The notes: generated by a model not told the origin, from the sequence alone. Counted from the first letter of the stretch, positions 8,832-19,105 are shown. The stretch: 64,000 bases of DNA from Pseudescherichia vulneris NBRC 102420 (GCF_000759795.1 NZ_BBMZ01000002.1:372001-436000); one strand, 5' to 3'. A program made the numbers and translations.

Positions 8832-10118
8832 TTACGCTTTTTGCATCATCAGCGCGCGCAGGGCGGCAAAATCAGCAGGCAGGCTGTGGGAGAGCAGCGG
8901 CAGCTCGGCGCGCTCAGCCAGGGCGGCAGGCAGATCCAGCGTATCGCCAAGGATCGCCTCGACGCTCTCTTTGAATTTCGCCGGATGCGCGGTGCCAAGG
9001 AACAGGCCGTACTCGCCTGGATGCAGCTGGTCGCGCAGGGCACGGTAGGCCACTGCCGCGTGCGGCTCGGAGAGATACCCCTTCTCTTTCAGCTCCAGCA
9101 TGGTGGCTTTGGTCACCTCGTCGTCGATGGCGGCATAGCCCAGCTCGTTCAGACGCCAGATCTTACGGCGGAACAGCTCCTCCACGCGCGGCCAGTTGTT
9201 CGGCTGGCTGACGTCCATGGCGTTGGAGAGCGTCGCCTGGGTCACATTCGGGCTCCACTCCCCTGCTTTCAGGAAGCGCGGCACGGTGTCGTTGGCGTTA
9301 GTGGCAGCAATAAAGCGCTTCACCGGCAGCCCCAGCGATTTCGCCAGCAGGCCGGCGGTGAGATCGCCAAAGTTTCCGCTCGGTACAGAGATCACCAGCT
9401 GGTTGCGCGCTTCCTGCGGCAGCTGCGCCACCGCCTCGAAGTAGTAGCAGATCTGCGCCAGCAGGCGGCTGATGTTGATGGAGTTTGCCGAGTTCAGCCC
9501 CAGAGCCTGCTTCAGCTCTTCATCATCAAAGGCCTGCTTAACCAGCGCCTGACAGGCGTCAAAATCGCCGTCGATCGCTACCGTCTCGATATTGCCCCCC
9601 AGCGTACAGAAGAGTTTCTCCTGCAGCGGGCTGATTTTGCCCTGCGGGTAGAGGATCACCACGCGGACATTTTTCAGGCCATAGAAGGCGTGCGCCACGG
9701 CTGCGCCGGTATCGCCGGAGGTCGCGGTCAGGATGGTGACCGGCTTGTCGCCGCTGATGTGGGTCAGCATCTGCGCCATAAAGCGGCCGCCAAAGTCTTT
9801 AAACGCCAGCGTCGGGCCGTGGAACAGCTCCAGGCAGCCGATGTCTTCTTCTACCTTGCTTACCGGGGCGGGGAAGGTAAAGGCCGCACGCACGCGCTCC
9901 TCCAGCAGCTCCTGCGGGATCTCATCGCCAATAAAGGCGGCAAGGATCTTTGCGCTACGGCTAACGAAATCCTGCTCCAGCATCTCGTCGATTTCGGTCA
10001 GGTTGAACTCGGGCAGATCGTGAGGGAAGAACAGCCCTTGCTGTTTACCCAGCCCCTGCGTTACCGCCTGGGCAAAGGAGACCTGCTCGTTATGATCTTT
10101 AAGGTTGTAGAGTTTCAT
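8832..10118 (-). CDS. thrC: Threonine synthase
   Basis: A 428-residue PLP enzyme that converts O-phosphohomoserine to L-threonine, the last step of threonine synthesis. The PLP lysine is K107 in [13 protein letters not shown], and the serine-glycine loop [15 protein letters not shown] is present. Length equals E. coli ThrC. It is the last gene of thrLABC, 3 bp downstream of thrB, with the terminator at 8775-8810. Confidence 0.98.
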   Translation of the reverse strand: MKLYNLKDHNEQVSFAQAVTQGLGKQQGLFFPHDLPEFNLTEIDEMLEQDFVSRSAKILAAFIGDEIPQELLEERVRAAFTFPAPVSKVEEDIGCLELFHGPTLAFKDFGGRFMAQMLTHISGDKPVTILTATSGDTGAAVAHAFYGLKNVRVVILYPQGKISPLQEKLFCTLGGNIETVAIDGDFDACQALVKQAFDDEELKQALGLNSANSINISRLLAQICYYFEAVAQLPQEARNQLVISVPSGNFGDLTAGLLAKSLGLPVKRFIAATNANDTVPRFLKAGEWSPNVTQATLSNAMDVSQPNNWPRVEELFRRKIWRLNELGYAAIDDEVTKATMLELKEKGYLSEPHAAVAYRALRDQLHPGEYGLFLGTAHPAKFKESVEAILGDTLDLPAALAERAELPLLSHSLPADFAALRALMMQKA

Positions 10119-10121
10119 TAA

Positions 10122-11051
10122 TTATCCCAGTACGCGTGCGCCCGCTGTATCCAGCCGGCAAATATGAACGAAGCCTTCCTGATTCTGCAGATAGTGTTTA
10201 CTCAACCAATCTGCGACGCGCTGCGCGGTGTCCGGCCGGTCGCAGAGCGCGAACAGCGTCGGCCCCGACCCGGAGATACCGCTCGCCAGCGCGCCAATCT
10301 CTGCCACCGCCTGACGCGCCTCTTTAAAGCCCGGCAGCAGGCGGGCACGGTATGGCTCGGCAATCACGTCTTTCATCAGCTTCGCGGCCAGCTGCGGCTG
10401 GCGAGAGTAGCAGGCGTGAATAAACCCGGCCAGATGGCGCCCATGGGCAATGCAGTCCTGACGGCGATACTGTGCGGGTAAAATCGCCCGTGCCTCTGCC
10501 GTGGAGACCTTGATCCCCGGATAGGCCAGCACCCACAGCCACTCATCAAAGCCTGGCACCTGCTGGCTGATAATGCCGTTCTCTTCGATCATCAGCTGCA
10601 TGCCGCCGAGGAAACAGGGGGCCACGTTATCGTAATGAATGCTGCCGGAGATGCGCCCCTCCAGCTCGCCCATTAGCGCCAGCAGGCGCGTATCGTTCAG
10701 CGGCTTACCGCAGTGCTCGTTCATCGCCATCAGCGCGGCAACCACGGAGCAGGCGCTGGAGCCGAGACCCGAGCCAATCGGCATATTTTTTTCCAGCGTC
10801 ATGGTCACCGGAATGGTTTTATTCAGCTCCTGGCAAAAACGCTCCCAGCACTGATAGACAATATTTTCCCGCGGCTCCGGGGGCAGCTTATCCGCAAAGC
10901 GCCCTAGATTATTCAGGCTAAAACGGTCGGCCGCCTCCACCGTGACCACGTCGCCCAGCAGGGAGCCATCCACCGGCGTTACCGCCGCCCCAAGCACGTC
11001 GAAGCCAACGCTCATATTGGCGCTGGAGGCCGGGGCATACACTTTCACCAT
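10122..11051 (-). CDS. thrB: Homoserine kinase
   Basis: A 309-residue GHMP-family kinase that phosphorylates L-homoserine with ATP. The GHMP ATP-binding motif [11 protein letters not shown] is at residues 91-101, and the C-terminal motif [12 protein letters not shown] is present. It is the same length as the E. coli enzyme. It starts 1 bp after the thrA stop, consistent with translational coupling in the operon. Confidence 0.98.
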   Translation of the reverse strand: MVKVYAPASSANMSVGFDVLGAAVTPVDGSLLGDVVTVEAADRFSLNNLGRFADKLPPEPRENIVYQCWERFCQELNKTIPVTMTLEKNMPIGSGLGSSACSVVAALMAMNEHCGKPLNDTRLLALMGELEGRISGSIHYDNVAPCFLGGMQLMIEENGIISQQVPGFDEWLWVLAYPGIKVSTAEARAILPAQYRRQDCIAHGRHLAGFIHACYSRQPQLAAKLMKDVIAEPYRARLLPGFKEARQAVAEIGALASGISGSGPTLFALCDRPDTAQRVADWLSKHYLQNQEGFVHICRLDTAGARVLG

Positions 11052-11052
11052 G

Positions 11053-13515
11053 TTAAACTCCTAACTTCCATGAGAGGGTGCGCAGCAGATCGGCAAAAAC
11101 GCCTGCCGCCGTCACATCGTTGCCCGCACCGTAACCGCGCAGCACCAGCGGCAGCGGTTGATAGTAGTGGCTGTAGAACGCCAGCGCGTTCTCACCGTTT
11201 TTCACTTTATAGAGCGGATCGTTGCCGTCTACCTCGGCGATCTTCACCCGGCAGACGCCATCCTCTTCGATATTCCCCACGTAGCGCAACACTTTGCCCT
11301 CATCGCGCGCTTTCGCCACCCGAGCGGCAAAGACGTCGTCAAGCTGCGGCAGGCGGGCCATAAAGCTGTTTACGTCACCGCTGTCGTCAAAGCCTGCCGG
11401 CAGCACCGGCTCGATAACGATATCCGTCAGCTCCAGCTCGCGCCCCGTCTCGCGGGCGAGGATCAGCAGTTTGCGCGCTACGTCCATGCCGGAGAGATCG
11501 TCCCGCGGATCCGGCTCGGTATAGCCCAGATCCCGTGCGATCCCGGTCGCTTCCGAAAGGCTCATGCCTTCGTCCAGCTTACCGAAAATAAAGGATAACG
11601 ATCCGGAAAGGATCCCGGAAAAACGCTGCAATTCATCGCCCGCGTTAAGCAGGTTTTGCAGGTTTTCAATCACCGGCAGCCCTGCCCCAACGTTGGTGTC
11701 GTAGAGGAACTTGCGGCGCGATCCGGCGGCGGCATGGCGCAGCTGGTGGTAGTAGGCCATCGATGAGGTGTTGGCTTTCTTGTTCGGCGTGACCACGTGG
11801 AAGCCTTCGCGCAGGAAGTCGGCGTACTGATCGGCCACCGCCTGGTTGGAGGTACAGTCCACGATCACCGGGTTGAGCAGATGATACTCTTTGACCAGGC
11901 GGATCAGCCTGCCCAGGTTAAACGGCTCTTTCGCCTCCGCCAGCTCCGCCTGCCAGTTATCCAGGTTGAGGCCGTGCACATTAGTCAGCAGCGCCTTTGA
12001 ATTGGCTACGCCGCAGACCCGCAGATCGATATGCTTGCCCTTCAGCCAGCTCTGCTGACGCTTGAGCTGCTCCAGCAGCGCGCCGCCGACGCCGCCGACG
12101 CCAATCACGAACACCTCAATCACCTGGTCGGTATTGAACAGCATCTGATGGGTGACGCGCACGCCGGTGGTGGCGTCGTCGTTGCTAACCACCACCGAGA
12201 TGGAGCGTTCGGACGAGCCCTGAGCAATCGCCACGATGTTGATATTGGCGCGGGCCAGCGCGGCGAAGAATTTAGCCGAGATGCCGCGCAGGGTACGCAT
12301 GCCGTCGCCGACCACCGAGATAATCGCCAGTCGCTCCATGACCGCCAGCGGCTCCAGCAGACCCTCTTTCAGCTCAAGGTAGAACTCATCCCCCAGCGTC
12401 CGGCGCGCACGGGCGCAGTCGGCCTGCGGCACGCAGAAGCTGATACTGTACTCGGACGAGGACTGGGTGATCAGCACCACCGAGATCCCGGCCCGTGACA
12501 TAGTGGCAAATACCCGCGCCGCCATTCCGACCATGCCTTTCATACCGGGGCCGGAGACGCTGAACATCGCCATGTTATTGAGATTAGAGATGCCCTTCAC
12601 CGGCAGGCCGTCGTCGTCAGAGGTCGGCCCGATCAACGTACCGGGCGCCTGCGGGTTACCGGTATTTTTAATCAGGCAAGGGATCTGGAACTGGGCGATA
12701 GGGGTAATGGTGCGTGGGTGCAGCACCTTCGCGCCGAAGTAGGAGAGCTCCATCGCCTCCTGGTAAGACATGGACTTCAGCAGTCGGGCATCGGGCACCT
12801 GACGCGGGTCGCAGGTGTAGACCCCGTCAACGTCGGTCCAGATTTCACAGCAGTCGGCACGCAGGCAGGCGGCCAGCACGGCAGCAGAGTAGTCAGAGCC
12901 GTTGCGCCCCAGCACCACCAGCTCGCCCTTCTCATTGCCCGCAGTGAAGCCAGCCATCAGGATCATATGGTCTGCGGGGATCTGGCTGGCGGCGATGCGG
13001 CGGGTGGATTCGGCGATATCTACGGTAGATTCGAGGTAGTGGCCCACGGCGAGCAGTTTTTCTACCGGATCGATCACCGAGACCTTATGTCCCCTGGCTT
13101 CCAGCAGCCCGGCCATAATCGCGATGGAGAGCTTCTCCCCCCGGCAGATAATGGCGGCGTTGATGCTGTCCGGGCACTGGCCCAGCAGGGCGATGCCATG
13201 GAGAACGTGTTTGATTTGCGCGAACTCGTGCTCAACCTGCTGTTTCAGCCGGGCAAGGGGGAAACCGGGCTGAACCTCGGCCAGGCCTGCAAGCAGGTCG
13301 GCAAAAATGTGCTCTGCGTCGCTGATGTTGGGTACGGCATCCTGGCCCCCGATGGTTTTCTCAATCATCGCCACCAGGTGATTGGTAATTTTGGCCGGGG
13401 CAGACAGCACGGTTGCAACCTGCCCCTGCCTGGCATTGCTCTCCAGAATCTCGGCAACACGCAGAAAACGTTCTGCATTTGCCACTGACGTACCGCCGAA
13501 CTTCAACACTCGCAT
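11053..13515 (-). CDS. thrA: Bifunctional aspartokinase I / homoserine dehydrogenase I
   Basis: An 820-residue fusion enzyme of threonine synthesis. The aspartokinase domain comes first (KFGGTSV at residues 5-11), then a pair of ACT regulatory domains (about 310-460), then a homoserine dehydrogenase domain with the NAD(P) motif [14 protein letters not shown] (about 465-480). In E. coli it is inhibited by threonine. The length matches E. coli ThrA. It lies just after the attenuator, so its transcription is set by thrL translation. The start ATG is at 13513-13515, with AAGGGG upstream. Confidence 0.98.
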   Translation of the reverse strand: MRVLKFGGTSVANAERFLRVAEILESNARQGQVATVLSAPAKITNHLVAMIEKTIGGQDAVPNISDAEHIFADLLAGLAEVQPGFPLARLKQQVEHEFAQIKHVLHGIALLGQCPDSINAAIICRGEKLSIAIMAGLLEARGHKVSVIDPVEKLLAVGHYLESTVDIAESTRRIAASQIPADHMILMAGFTAGNEKGELVVLGRNGSDYSAAVLAACLRADCCEIWTDVDGVYTCDPRQVPDARLLKSMSYQEAMELSYFGAKVLHPRTITPIAQFQIPCLIKNTGNPQAPGTLIGPTSDDDGLPVKGISNLNNMAMFSVSGPGMKGMVGMAARVFATMSRAGISVVLITQSSSEYSISFCVPQADCARARRTLGDEFYLELKEGLLEPLAVMERLAIISVVGDGMRTLRGISAKFFAALARANINIVAIAQGSSERSISVVVSNDDATTGVRVTHQMLFNTDQVIEVFVIGVGGVGGALLEQLKRQQSWLKGKHIDLRVCGVANSKALLTNVHGLNLDNWQAELAEAKEPFNLGRLIRLVKEYHLLNPVIVDCTSNQAVADQYADFLREGFHVVTPNKKANTSSMAYYHQLRHAAAGSRRKFLYDTNVGAGLPVIENLQNLLNAGDELQRFSGILSGSLSFIFGKLDEGMSLSEATGIARDLGYTEPDPRDDLSGMDVARKLLILARETGRELELTDIVIEPVLPAGFDDSGDVNSFMARLPQLDDVFAARVAKARDEGKVLRYVGNIEEDGVCRVKIAEVDGNDPLYKVKNGENALAFYSHYYQPLPLVLRGYGAGNDVTAAGVFADLLRTLSWKLGV

Positions 13516-13540
13516 GGTATTACCCCTTGATTTTTGCTCG

Positions 13541-13576
13541 AAAAAAAAGCCCGCACTGTTCAGGTGCGGGCTTTTT
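13541..13576 (-). terminator. thr attenuator terminator
   Basis: On the minus strand the hairpin has arms GCCCGCAC (13564-13571 in reverse) and GTGCGGGC (13549-13556 in reverse), followed by eight T residues (13541-13548). It lies between the thrL stop and thrA. This is the classical position of the attenuator that terminates transcription when threonyl- and isoleucyl-tRNA are plentiful. Confidence 0.93.
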
Positions 13577-13595
13577 TCTGTGTTTCCTGTACGCG

Positions 13596-13661
13596 TCAGC
13601 CCGCACCGTTACCTGTGGTAATGGTGGTGGTAATAATTGTCAGCGTGCTGATGCGATTCAT
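13596..13661 (-). CDS. thrL: thr operon leader peptide
   Basis: A 21-residue leader peptide starting MNRIST and ending TTGNGAG, the same C-terminus as E. coli ThrL. It contains seven Thr and four Ile codons (E. coli has eight and four, from memory), so ribosome stalling when either charged tRNA is scarce would disrupt the downstream terminator. The attenuator begins about 20 bp after its stop. Confidence 0.93.
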   Translation of the reverse strand: MNRISTLTIITTTITTGNGAG

Positions 13662-13710
13662 GGATGTTGTGTGCTCTGTCATTTTTATCTGTCTGTCTTG
13701 TATAGCTATA

Positions 13711-13739
13711 CGGTTAAAGGATATCCCTGCCTGAGTCAA
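13711..13739 (-). promoter_or_regulatory. thr operon promoter
   Basis: On the minus strand, TTGACT (-35, 13734-13739) is followed after 17 bp by TAACCG (-10, 13711-13716). The following DNA down to the thrL ATG, with CAGACAGATAAAAATGACAG, is nearly the same as the E. coli thr leader. A TATAGC just downstream is an alternative -10. Confidence 0.7.
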
Positions 13740-13872
13740 TGAATTTCTGCTTTTTGCCCTTTTCATCCTCTGCGCAGGTCGCGCTGCGCTGACCGCACTT
13801 TTCTCCGCACTCTCACCGGAGGAAAAAGCGATATCAGCATCTTTTACCATAACAAAAAGCGATGACAGCGTT

Positions 13873-14559
13873 TTACTCTGCGAGTTTTTTTTCGATATCG
13901 TGCAACAAACGGTGCAGCATGGCAGTGTCGCGCTGCGCAAACAGACCCAGCCGCTGCTCCAGCCAGTCGGCTAGTTTGACGTCATCCGCCACGCCCAGCG
14001 TCCCCAGCAGCGATCGCGCCCGCAGACGCAGCGCCTTGAGCTGCTCTTCACTCTGGATCACGACCGGTTCGTTGCGCTGTTGCATTAACGATGCTAACTG
14101 GTAACAGTAGACCATCACGGCCTGTCCAAGATTCAGCGACGGGTAATCGGCAACCATGGGTACGCCGGTGAGAACATCAGCCAGGGCTAACTCCTCATTG
14201 GTTAAACCTGAATCTTCCCGGCCAAATACCAGCGCGGCGCGCTCCATCCACTGGCTCTTCTCCTGCATTAGCGGCAGCAGTTCAGCAGGCGTGGCGTAGT
14301 AGTGGAACTTTGCCCGGCTGCGGGCGGTGGTAGCCACCGTAAAATCGATATCGGCCAGGGCATCGGCGAGCGTGGGGAAAAACCTTGCGTTATCAATAAT
14401 ATCGCCGGATCCATGAGCTACCCAGCGCGCCCCCTCCTGCCGGTGGGCTTCGCTGTCGACAATGCGCAGATCGCTAAAGCCCATGGTCTTCATGGCCCGG
14501 GCCGCCGCGCCAACGTTTTCAGGCCTGGCGGGTGAAACGAGTACTATTGATACATGCAT
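13873..14559 (-). CDS. yjtD: SpoU/TrmH-family RNA methyltransferase YjtD (LasT)
   Basis: A 228-residue protein with the three SPOUT motifs: NVGAAARAMKTMGF (about 15-28), LVFGREDSGLTNEEL (about 110-124) and SLNLGQAVMVYCYQL (about 141-155). It therefore has a SAM-binding trefoil knot and resembles TrmJ, which 2'-O-methylates tRNA; the actual substrate of YjtD is not established. It lies upstream of the thr promoter on the same strand, as in E. coli. The length matches E. coli YjtD (228 aa). Confidence 0.92.
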   Translation of the reverse strand: MHVSIVLVSPARPENVGAAARAMKTMGFSDLRIVDSEAHRQEGARWVAHGSGDIIDNARFFPTLADALADIDFTVATTARSRAKFHYYATPAELLPLMQEKSQWMERAALVFGREDSGLTNEELALADVLTGVPMVADYPSLNLGQAVMVYCYQLASLMQQRNEPVVIQSEEQLKALRLRARSLLGTLGVADDVKLADWLEQRLGLFAQRDTAMLHRLLHDIEKKLAE

Positions 14560-14969
14560 GGGTTACTCTCTGGTGTGCCCGATGGCGGGCTAAAAAGGCA
14601 ATCAACATCAAGTTATTACGCATCACAAATTTACAAAAACGTAACACGAATCACTGAATTTGCATCAGGAAATGCTTAAAAATTACTACACTGTTTACTG
14701 GGGTAATTAGCAGCCAGTATGTTAACAGAACAGGATTATCCCTATGTTACGCATGATAATCTGCCTGAAGAGCGCTATTCAGCGGTGGATTCAGCAAATT
14801 CATTAATTAACGCCTGTAACTATCTGTTTATTGAAAAGATGTTATAAACGCTAGTAATAAGATGCGATGATTTCATCAAACTGTTAACGTGCTACAATTG
14901 AACTTGATATATGTCAACCAACCGTAGTTTTATTGGGTGTCCGGTGCGTCTTAACCTGTTATGTTGCTG
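14560..14969. other. AT-rich gene-free stretch upstream of yjtD and arcA
   Basis: About 410 bp without a convincing ORF. It should hold the yjtD promoter and the distal arcA promoters. The one site I can read is the FNR-like dyad at 14904-14917. The rest is AT-rich with several runs such as AATTTGCATC and ATTAATTAACG, and no clear repeats. Confidence 0.6.
14904..14917. promoter_or_regulatory. Probable FNR site upstream of arcA
   Basis: TTGATATATGTCAA has one mismatch to the FNR consensus TTGAT-N4-ATCAA. It lies 280 bp before the arcA start. arcA is FNR-activated in E. coli and has a long leader, so the distance is plausible. Confidence 0.65.
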
Positions 14970-15101
14970 TTAAAATGGGTAGGATGACAACCGTTTTTGA
15001 CACTGTCGGGTCCAAAGGGAGTGTGTGCCCACGACCAAGCTAATGATGTTGTTGACGTTGATGGAAAGTGCATCAAGAACGCCATTACGTACTTTAGTCA
15101 T
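14970..15101 (-). CDS. yjjY: YjjY-like small protein, divergent from arcA
   Basis: A 43-codon frame whose first 26 residues (MTKVRNGVLDALSIN, then VNNIISLVVGT) are those I recall for E. coli YjjY, in the same place and orientation, starting 95 bp from arcA. The last 17 residues (HSLWTRQCQ...) do not match E. coli, so the reading frame shifts after the conserved part. The function is unknown and no good ribosome binding site is seen. The conservation may reflect the arcA leader on the opposite strand rather than a protein. Confidence 0.5.
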   Translation of the reverse strand: MTKVRNGVLDALSINVNNIISLVVGTHSLWTRQCQKRLSSYPF

Positions 15102-15196
15102 GTTACGCCGTTCATGTTAATTTGCGACATGCATCAGGCAGGTCAGGGACTTTTGTACTTCCTGTTTCGATTTAGTTGGCAATTTAGGTAGCAAAC

Positions 15197-15913
15197 ATGC
15201 AGACCCCGCACATTCTTATTGTTGAAGACGAGTTGGTAACACGCAACACGTTGAAGAGCATTTTCGAAGCAGAAGGATACGATGTCTTTGAAGCGACTGA
15301 TGGCGCTGAAATGCATCAGATTCTTTCTGATAACGATATCAACCTGGTGATCATGGATATCAACCTGCCGGGCAAAAATGGCCTGCTGCTGGCGCGTGAA
15401 CTGCGCGAACAGGCAGACGTCGCCCTGATGTTCCTGACAGGCCGTGATAACGAAGTCGATAAGATCCTCGGCCTCGAGATTGGCGCGGATGATTACATCA
15501 CCAAACCGTTTAACCCACGCGAGCTGACCATCCGCGCGCGCAACCTCCTCTCCCGTACCATGAACCTGGGCACGGTGAGCGAAGAGCGCCGCAACGTCGA
15601 CAGCTATAAATTCAACGGCTGGGAGCTGGATATCAACAGCCGCTCGTTGATTAGCCCGAACGGTGAGCAGTACAAGCTGCCGCGCAGCGAGTTTCGCGCC
15701 ATGCTGCACTTCTGCGAAAACCCGGGCAAGATCCAGACCCGTGCCGATCTGCTGAAGAAGATGACCGGTCGCGAGCTGAAGCCGCACGATCGTACCGTTG
15801 ACGTGACTATCCGCCGTATTCGTAAACACTTCGAATCAACGCCGGATACGCCGGAGATCATCGCCACCATTCACGGCGAAGGCTACCGCTTCTGCGGCGA
15901 TCTGCAGGAGTAA
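15197..15913 (+). CDS. arcA: Response regulator ArcA
   Basis: A 238-residue OmpR-family response regulator of the ArcAB system, which represses respiratory genes when oxygen is low. The receiver domain spans residues 1-120, with acidic pocket E10/D11 and phospho-acceptor D54 (VIMDINLPG). The winged-helix DNA-binding domain is about 135-234 ([13 protein letters not shown]). Length equals E. coli ArcA. It is convergent with creA, with a REP unit between them. In K-12 creBCD separates the two; those genes are missing here. Confidence 0.98.
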   Translation: MQTPHILIVEDELVTRNTLKSIFEAEGYDVFEATDGAEMHQILSDNDINLVIMDINLPGKNGLLLARELREQADVALMFLTGRDNEVDKILGLEIGADDYITKPFNPRELTIRARNLLSRTMNLGTVSEERRNVDSYKFNGWELDINSRSLISPNGEQYKLPRSEFRAMLHFCENPGKIQTRADLLKKMTGRELKPHDRTVDVTIRRIRKHFESTPDTPEIIATIHGEGYRFCGDLQE

Positions 15914-15930
15914 GGCTTAGTCACTGTAAT

Positions 15931-15960
15931 GCCGGGCGGCACTGCGTTTGCCCGGCCTAC
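15931..15960. repeat. REP element between arcA and creA
   Basis: GCCGGGCGGC ... GCCCGGCCTAC is a single REP (palindromic unit) with a central mismatch, between two converging genes. This is the usual location for such units, and it may stabilise or terminate both transcripts. Confidence 0.75.
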
Positions 15961-15969
15961 GGTCACACA

Positions 15970-16440
15970 TTAATGCCACGGCATAATCGGCACGGCGCTT
16001 AATGCGTTCTTCGGCGACCCTTCTACGACCTTATCGGAGTAGGCAAGGTAGGCCAGCGTATTGCGCTTCGCGTCGTAGAAACGTACCACCTGGAGCTTCT
16101 TGAAGACCAGCGAGGTACGTTTCTGGAATACCACGTCTCCCTGCGCTTTCCCGCTCTTCACCTTCTCACTCAGCTCAATCGGCCCTACCTGCTGACAGGA
16201 GATCGCTGCGTCGGAGGTGTCCTCTGCCAGCCCTAACCCACCCTTGATACCGCCGGTTTTCGCCCGGCTGATATAGCATGTCACGTTTTTAACATCGGGA
16301 TCGTCAAAGGCTTCAACCACAATTTTATGATCCGGTCCGAAGACTTTAAAGACCGTATCAACTGACCCAATCTCTTCAGCCTGCGCGGCCTGGCCTACGA
16401 GGCCCAGCGCCAAAAGTATTGCTAAGCACTTGTATTTCAT
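15970..16440 (-). CDS. creA: CreA, exported protein of unknown function
   Basis: A 156-residue protein with a signal peptide ([20 protein letters not shown], cleaved near residue 21) and the CreA domain core ([32 protein letters not shown]). The E. coli protein is 157 aa with no known activity. In K-12 it heads the creABCD operon; here no two-component genes follow, and its stop is 57 bp from the arcA stop. It is divergent from rob. Confidence 0.93.
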   Translation of the reverse strand: MKYKCLAILLALGLVGQAAQAEEIGSVDTVFKVFGPDHKIVVEAFDDPDVKNVTCYISRAKTGGIKGGLGLAEDTSDAAISCQQVGPIELSEKVKSGKAQGDVVFQKRTSLVFKKLQVVRFYDAKRNTLAYLAYSDKVVEGSPKNALSAVPIMPWH

Positions 16441-16650
16441 ATTGTTACCATATCTGAATATTACGTTATGTTACTATTTTGCCTGCTAAAATAAATACTT
16501 ATAATTCAAGCAATTAAATTTTCTTTCAGCAATACCCACGAAAACCGCACGCTTACTCAAAAAAAACACTGAATGCTAAAATAGCAGGGAATGATATTAT
16601 TCGCATAACCCTGCTATCGGGTACGACTGTTTTAAGGATGAGGACACTGT

Positions 16651-17520
16651 ATGGATCAGGCTGGGATTATTCGCGATCTACTTGACTGGCTGGAAGATCA
16701 CCTGCATCAACCGCTGGCCCTGAGTGATGTGGCGATCAAAGCAGGGTACTCCAAGTGGCATCTGCAAAGAATGTTTAAGGATGTCACCGGTCTGGCAATT
16801 GGGGCCTATATTCGCGCACGTCGACTCTCAAAGTCTGCCGTAGCACTGCGCCTGACCGCCCGTCCGATCCTCGATATTGCGCTCCAGTATCGTTTTGACT
16901 CCCAACAGACCTTCACCCGCGCATTCAAGAAACAGTTTGGCGTGACGCCTGCATTTTATCGCCGCTCTCCTGACTGGAACGCGTCGGGCATTCGCCCGCC
17001 GCTGCATTTGGGTGAATTCACCCTGCCAAAACATGAATTTATTACCCTGCCGGAAACGCCGCTGATGGGGATCACCCAGAGCTACAGCTGCTCGCTGGAA
17101 GAGATCTCCGTCTTCCGGCATGAGATGCGGATCCAGTTCTGGCGTGAGTTTTTAGGCACCTCGCCTACCCTTCCCGCTGAGCTATACGGTTTACATGAAC
17201 CGCGTCCTAGCCTGGAGAAGGATGACGAGCAGGAGGTGCTCTACACCACAGCCGTTACCCCCGAGATGGCCAACGGCCATCTGCAAGGTGCTTTTCCTCT
17301 GGTGTTGCAGAGCGGAGAGTACGTGATGTTTACCTATGAAGGACCAGGCACCGGACTCCAGCAGTTTATCTTAACGGTCTACGGCACCTGTATGCCGATG
17401 CTCAACCTCACCCGCCGCAAAGGGCTGGATATCGAACGTTTCTTCCCACGTGACGAGGCCAGGAACCAGACGCCGCCAATGCAGATACGCTGCGAATATC
17501 TGATCCCTGTCCGGCGCTAA
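16651..17520 (+). CDS. rob: Transcriptional regulator Rob
   Basis: A 289-residue AraC/XylS-family activator, equal in length to E. coli Rob. It has an N-terminal double helix-turn-helix (about residues 8-105; LSDVAIKAGYSKWHLQRMFK, then DIALQYRFDSQQTFTRAFKK) and a C-terminal GyrI-like ligand domain (about 120-289). In E. coli it activates the mar/sox/rob regulon, including acrAB, on binding bile salts or fatty acids. It is divergent from creA and overlaps the convergent gpmB by 4 bp. Confidence 0.96.
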   Translation: MDQAGIIRDLLDWLEDHLHQPLALSDVAIKAGYSKWHLQRMFKDVTGLAIGAYIRARRLSKSAVALRLTARPILDIALQYRFDSQQTFTRAFKKQFGVTPAFYRRSPDWNASGIRPPLHLGEFTLPKHEFITLPETPLMGITQSYSCSLEEISVFRHEMRIQFWREFLGTSPTLPAELYGLHEPRPSLEKDDEQEVLYTTAVTPEMANGHLQGAFPLVLQSGEYVMFTYEGPGTGLQQFILTVYGTCMPMLNLTRRKGLDIERFFPRDEARNQTPPMQIRCEYLIPVRR

Positions 17521-18164
17521 CGCTGTAGCTCGTCCAGCGCGGGCGCATCAAGGTGCGAAACGTCACCCGCTGTCTCTACCACCCAGCCTGAGGCTAGCCA
17601 CGGGCTCTGCTGGTAATCAATACGTGAGATAGAGCAGTTGCGCAGACGCAGACGACGCTCTGCCCAGGCTGGCAGGCCAAGGATAGTGCTGACCAGACAG
17701 CCCAGCGCCATACCGTGACTAACCAGCAGCGGGCGGCTGCCTTCCGGCAGTTCCAGGCAGGTGGCCAGCACCGCATGCATACGCTCGCTCAGCTCCTGCA
17801 TCGACTCCCCGTCGGGAATGCGGCCATCGGACGTGCCGTTGACCAGCTGGCGACGCCACTGCTCCTCTTCCTCGGTCAGCGAATCGATAGGGCGCTGTTC
17901 CAGCACGCCCATATCCAGCTCGCGCAGGCGGGCATCCAGCGAAATCTCACACCCGCAGTAGTCGGCAATGATCTCCGCCGTGCGCTGCGTGCGCCCCAGA
18001 TCGCTGGCGATAACGTGGGTGATCCCCAGCGCTTTCGCGCGCTCGGCCACCTGCTGTGCCTGCTGCTCCCCTTTGGCCGTCAGCGGACTGTCTGACTGGC
18101 CCTGAATACGACGCTCGGCGTTCCACTGCGTTTCACCGTGGCGAACAAGGTATACCTGTAACAT
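17517..18164 (-). CDS. gpmB: Phosphoglycerate mutase-like phosphatase GpmB (YtjC)
   Basis: A 215-residue histidine-phosphatase superfamily protein, the same length as E. coli GpmB. The catalytic RHGE motif is at residues 8-11 (LVRHGETQWN), with the second histidine in VSHGMALG. It is named a cofactor-dependent phosphoglycerate mutase, but the E. coli enzyme is a weak mutase at best and more likely a phosphatase. It overlaps the rob stop by 4 bp. Confidence 0.92.
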   Translation of the reverse strand: MLQVYLVRHGETQWNAERRIQGQSDSPLTAKGEQQAQQVAERAKALGITHVIASDLGRTQRTAEIIADYCGCEISLDARLRELDMGVLEQRPIDSLTEEEEQWRRQLVNGTSDGRIPDGESMQELSERMHAVLATCLELPEGSRPLLVSHGMALGCLVSTILGLPAWAERRLRLRNCSISRIDYQQSPWLASGWVVETAGDVSHLDAPALDELQR

Positions 18165-18216
18165 GCTTTTTATCCGTTATACTGCGATGAAATTTTTTAT
18201 ATGAGTTGGTTAGATT

Positions 18217-18732
18217 ATGCACCATGTTGTCTCAGCTACCACTAATCCCGCCAAAATTAAGGCTATTCTGCACGCGTTCAACGAGATTTTCGGCGAAGGA
18301 TCCTGCCATATCGAGTCCGTGGCCGTCGAGAGCGGCGTACCGGAGCAGCCGCTTGGCAGCACAGAAACGCGGGCTGGCGCACGTAATCGCGTGGAGAATG
18401 CGCGTCAGGCGCGTCCTGATGCCGACTTCTGGGTGGCCATTGAAGCAGGGATAGATGAGGACAGTACCTTTAGCTGGGTGGTGATTGAGAGCCGGGCGCA
18501 GCGCGGCGAAGCGCGTTCCGCTACCCTGCCGCTGCCAGCGGCAATACTGAGCCGCGTGCGTGCCGGAGAGGCGCTCGGGCCGGTGATGTCAGAGGTCACC
18601 GGCATCGATGAGATTGGACGTAAAGAGGGGGCGATCGGCGTCTTTACCCACGGCGTGCTGACGCGGAGCAGCGTCTACCATCAGGCGGTGATCCTGGCCC
18701 TCAGCCCGTTTCACCATGCGGCGTACCGCTAG
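18217..18732 (+). CDS. yjjX: Inosine/xanthosine triphosphatase YjjX
   Basis: A 171-residue cytosolic house-cleaning enzyme of the NTPase_I-T family. It hydrolyses non-canonical ITP/XTP to the diphosphates in E. coli. The nucleotide-binding start [11 protein letters not shown] (residues 8-18) and the core [10 protein letters not shown] are present. Its TAG stop overlaps the TAG stop of the convergent trpR by 2 bp on opposite strands. It is divergent from gpmB, 52 bp away. Confidence 0.94.
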   Translation: MHHVVSATTNPAKIKAILHAFNEIFGEGSCHIESVAVESGVPEQPLGSTETRAGARNRVENARQARPDADFWVAIEAGIDEDSTFSWVVIESRAQRGEARSATLPLPAAILSRVRAGEALGPVMSEVTGIDEIGRKEGAIGVFTHGVLTRSSVYHQAVILALSPFHHAAYR

Positions 18733-19052
18733 CCCTTCAGCAGCGCCTTCTCCAGCCACAGACGCAGTTCTGGCGGGGCGGCTTTCAGGCTGTTAGAGCC
18801 GCGGGTAATGGTGGCGATGCCGGTGCCCAGCTCGTTTTTAAGCTCCCGCTGGCTCATTTCACCGCGCAGAAGCTCCTCAATAATACGTACCCGCGTGCCC
18901 AGCGCTTCGCGCTCGTCAGGGGTCAGCATCAGATTAAGCAGCGGCAGGTGCAGATCCTGGTCGTAAGCGTGCTGGAGCAGTTCGACGAAGCGCAACCACT
19001 CCTGATGACGCTGTTCGGCTACTTCTGCTGAATAAGGGGATTGCTGGGTCAT
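18729..19052 (-). CDS. trpR: trp operon repressor TrpR
   Basis: A 107-residue dimeric repressor that binds operator DNA with tryptophan as corepressor. The helix-turn-helix region ([24 protein letters not shown], quoted here only to position about 67-91) matches E. coli almost completely. The ATG at 19050-19052 is chosen over a longer open frame because it gives the family start [11 protein letters not shown] trp operator lies just upstream (19065-19080), so autoregulation is expected. It lies downstream of slt on the same strand. Confidence 0.96.
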   Translation of the reverse strand: MTQQSPYSAEVAEQRHQEWLRFVELLQHAYDQDLHLPLLNLMLTPDEREALGTRVRIIEELLRGEMSQRELKNELGTGIATITRGSNSLKAAPPELRLWLEKALLKG

Positions 19053-19064
19053 GTTAGGCTGCCA

Positions 19065-19080
19065 TACTCGTTGACGAGTA
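19065..19080. promoter_or_regulatory. trp operator upstream of trpR
   Basis: TACTCG-TTGA-CGAGTA is a perfect 6-bp dyad 13 bp before the trpR start. It resembles the E. coli trpR operator (GTACTC...GAGTAC), supporting autorepression. Confidence 0.8.
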
Positions 19081-19105
19081 CAACAGCATAACACAAACCG
19101 CCGGT

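Noticed and set aside
8841-10121. A 426-codon open frame antisense to thrC
   Set aside because: It mirrors thrC almost end to end. The protein is low-complexity Gln/Arg-rich, typical of antisense translation of GC-rich coding DNA, and thrC is certain.
14997-15191. A plus-strand 64-codon ORF in the arcA leader
   Set aside because: No ribosome binding site or known counterpart. The stretch is the arcA leader and the opposite strand of yjjY.
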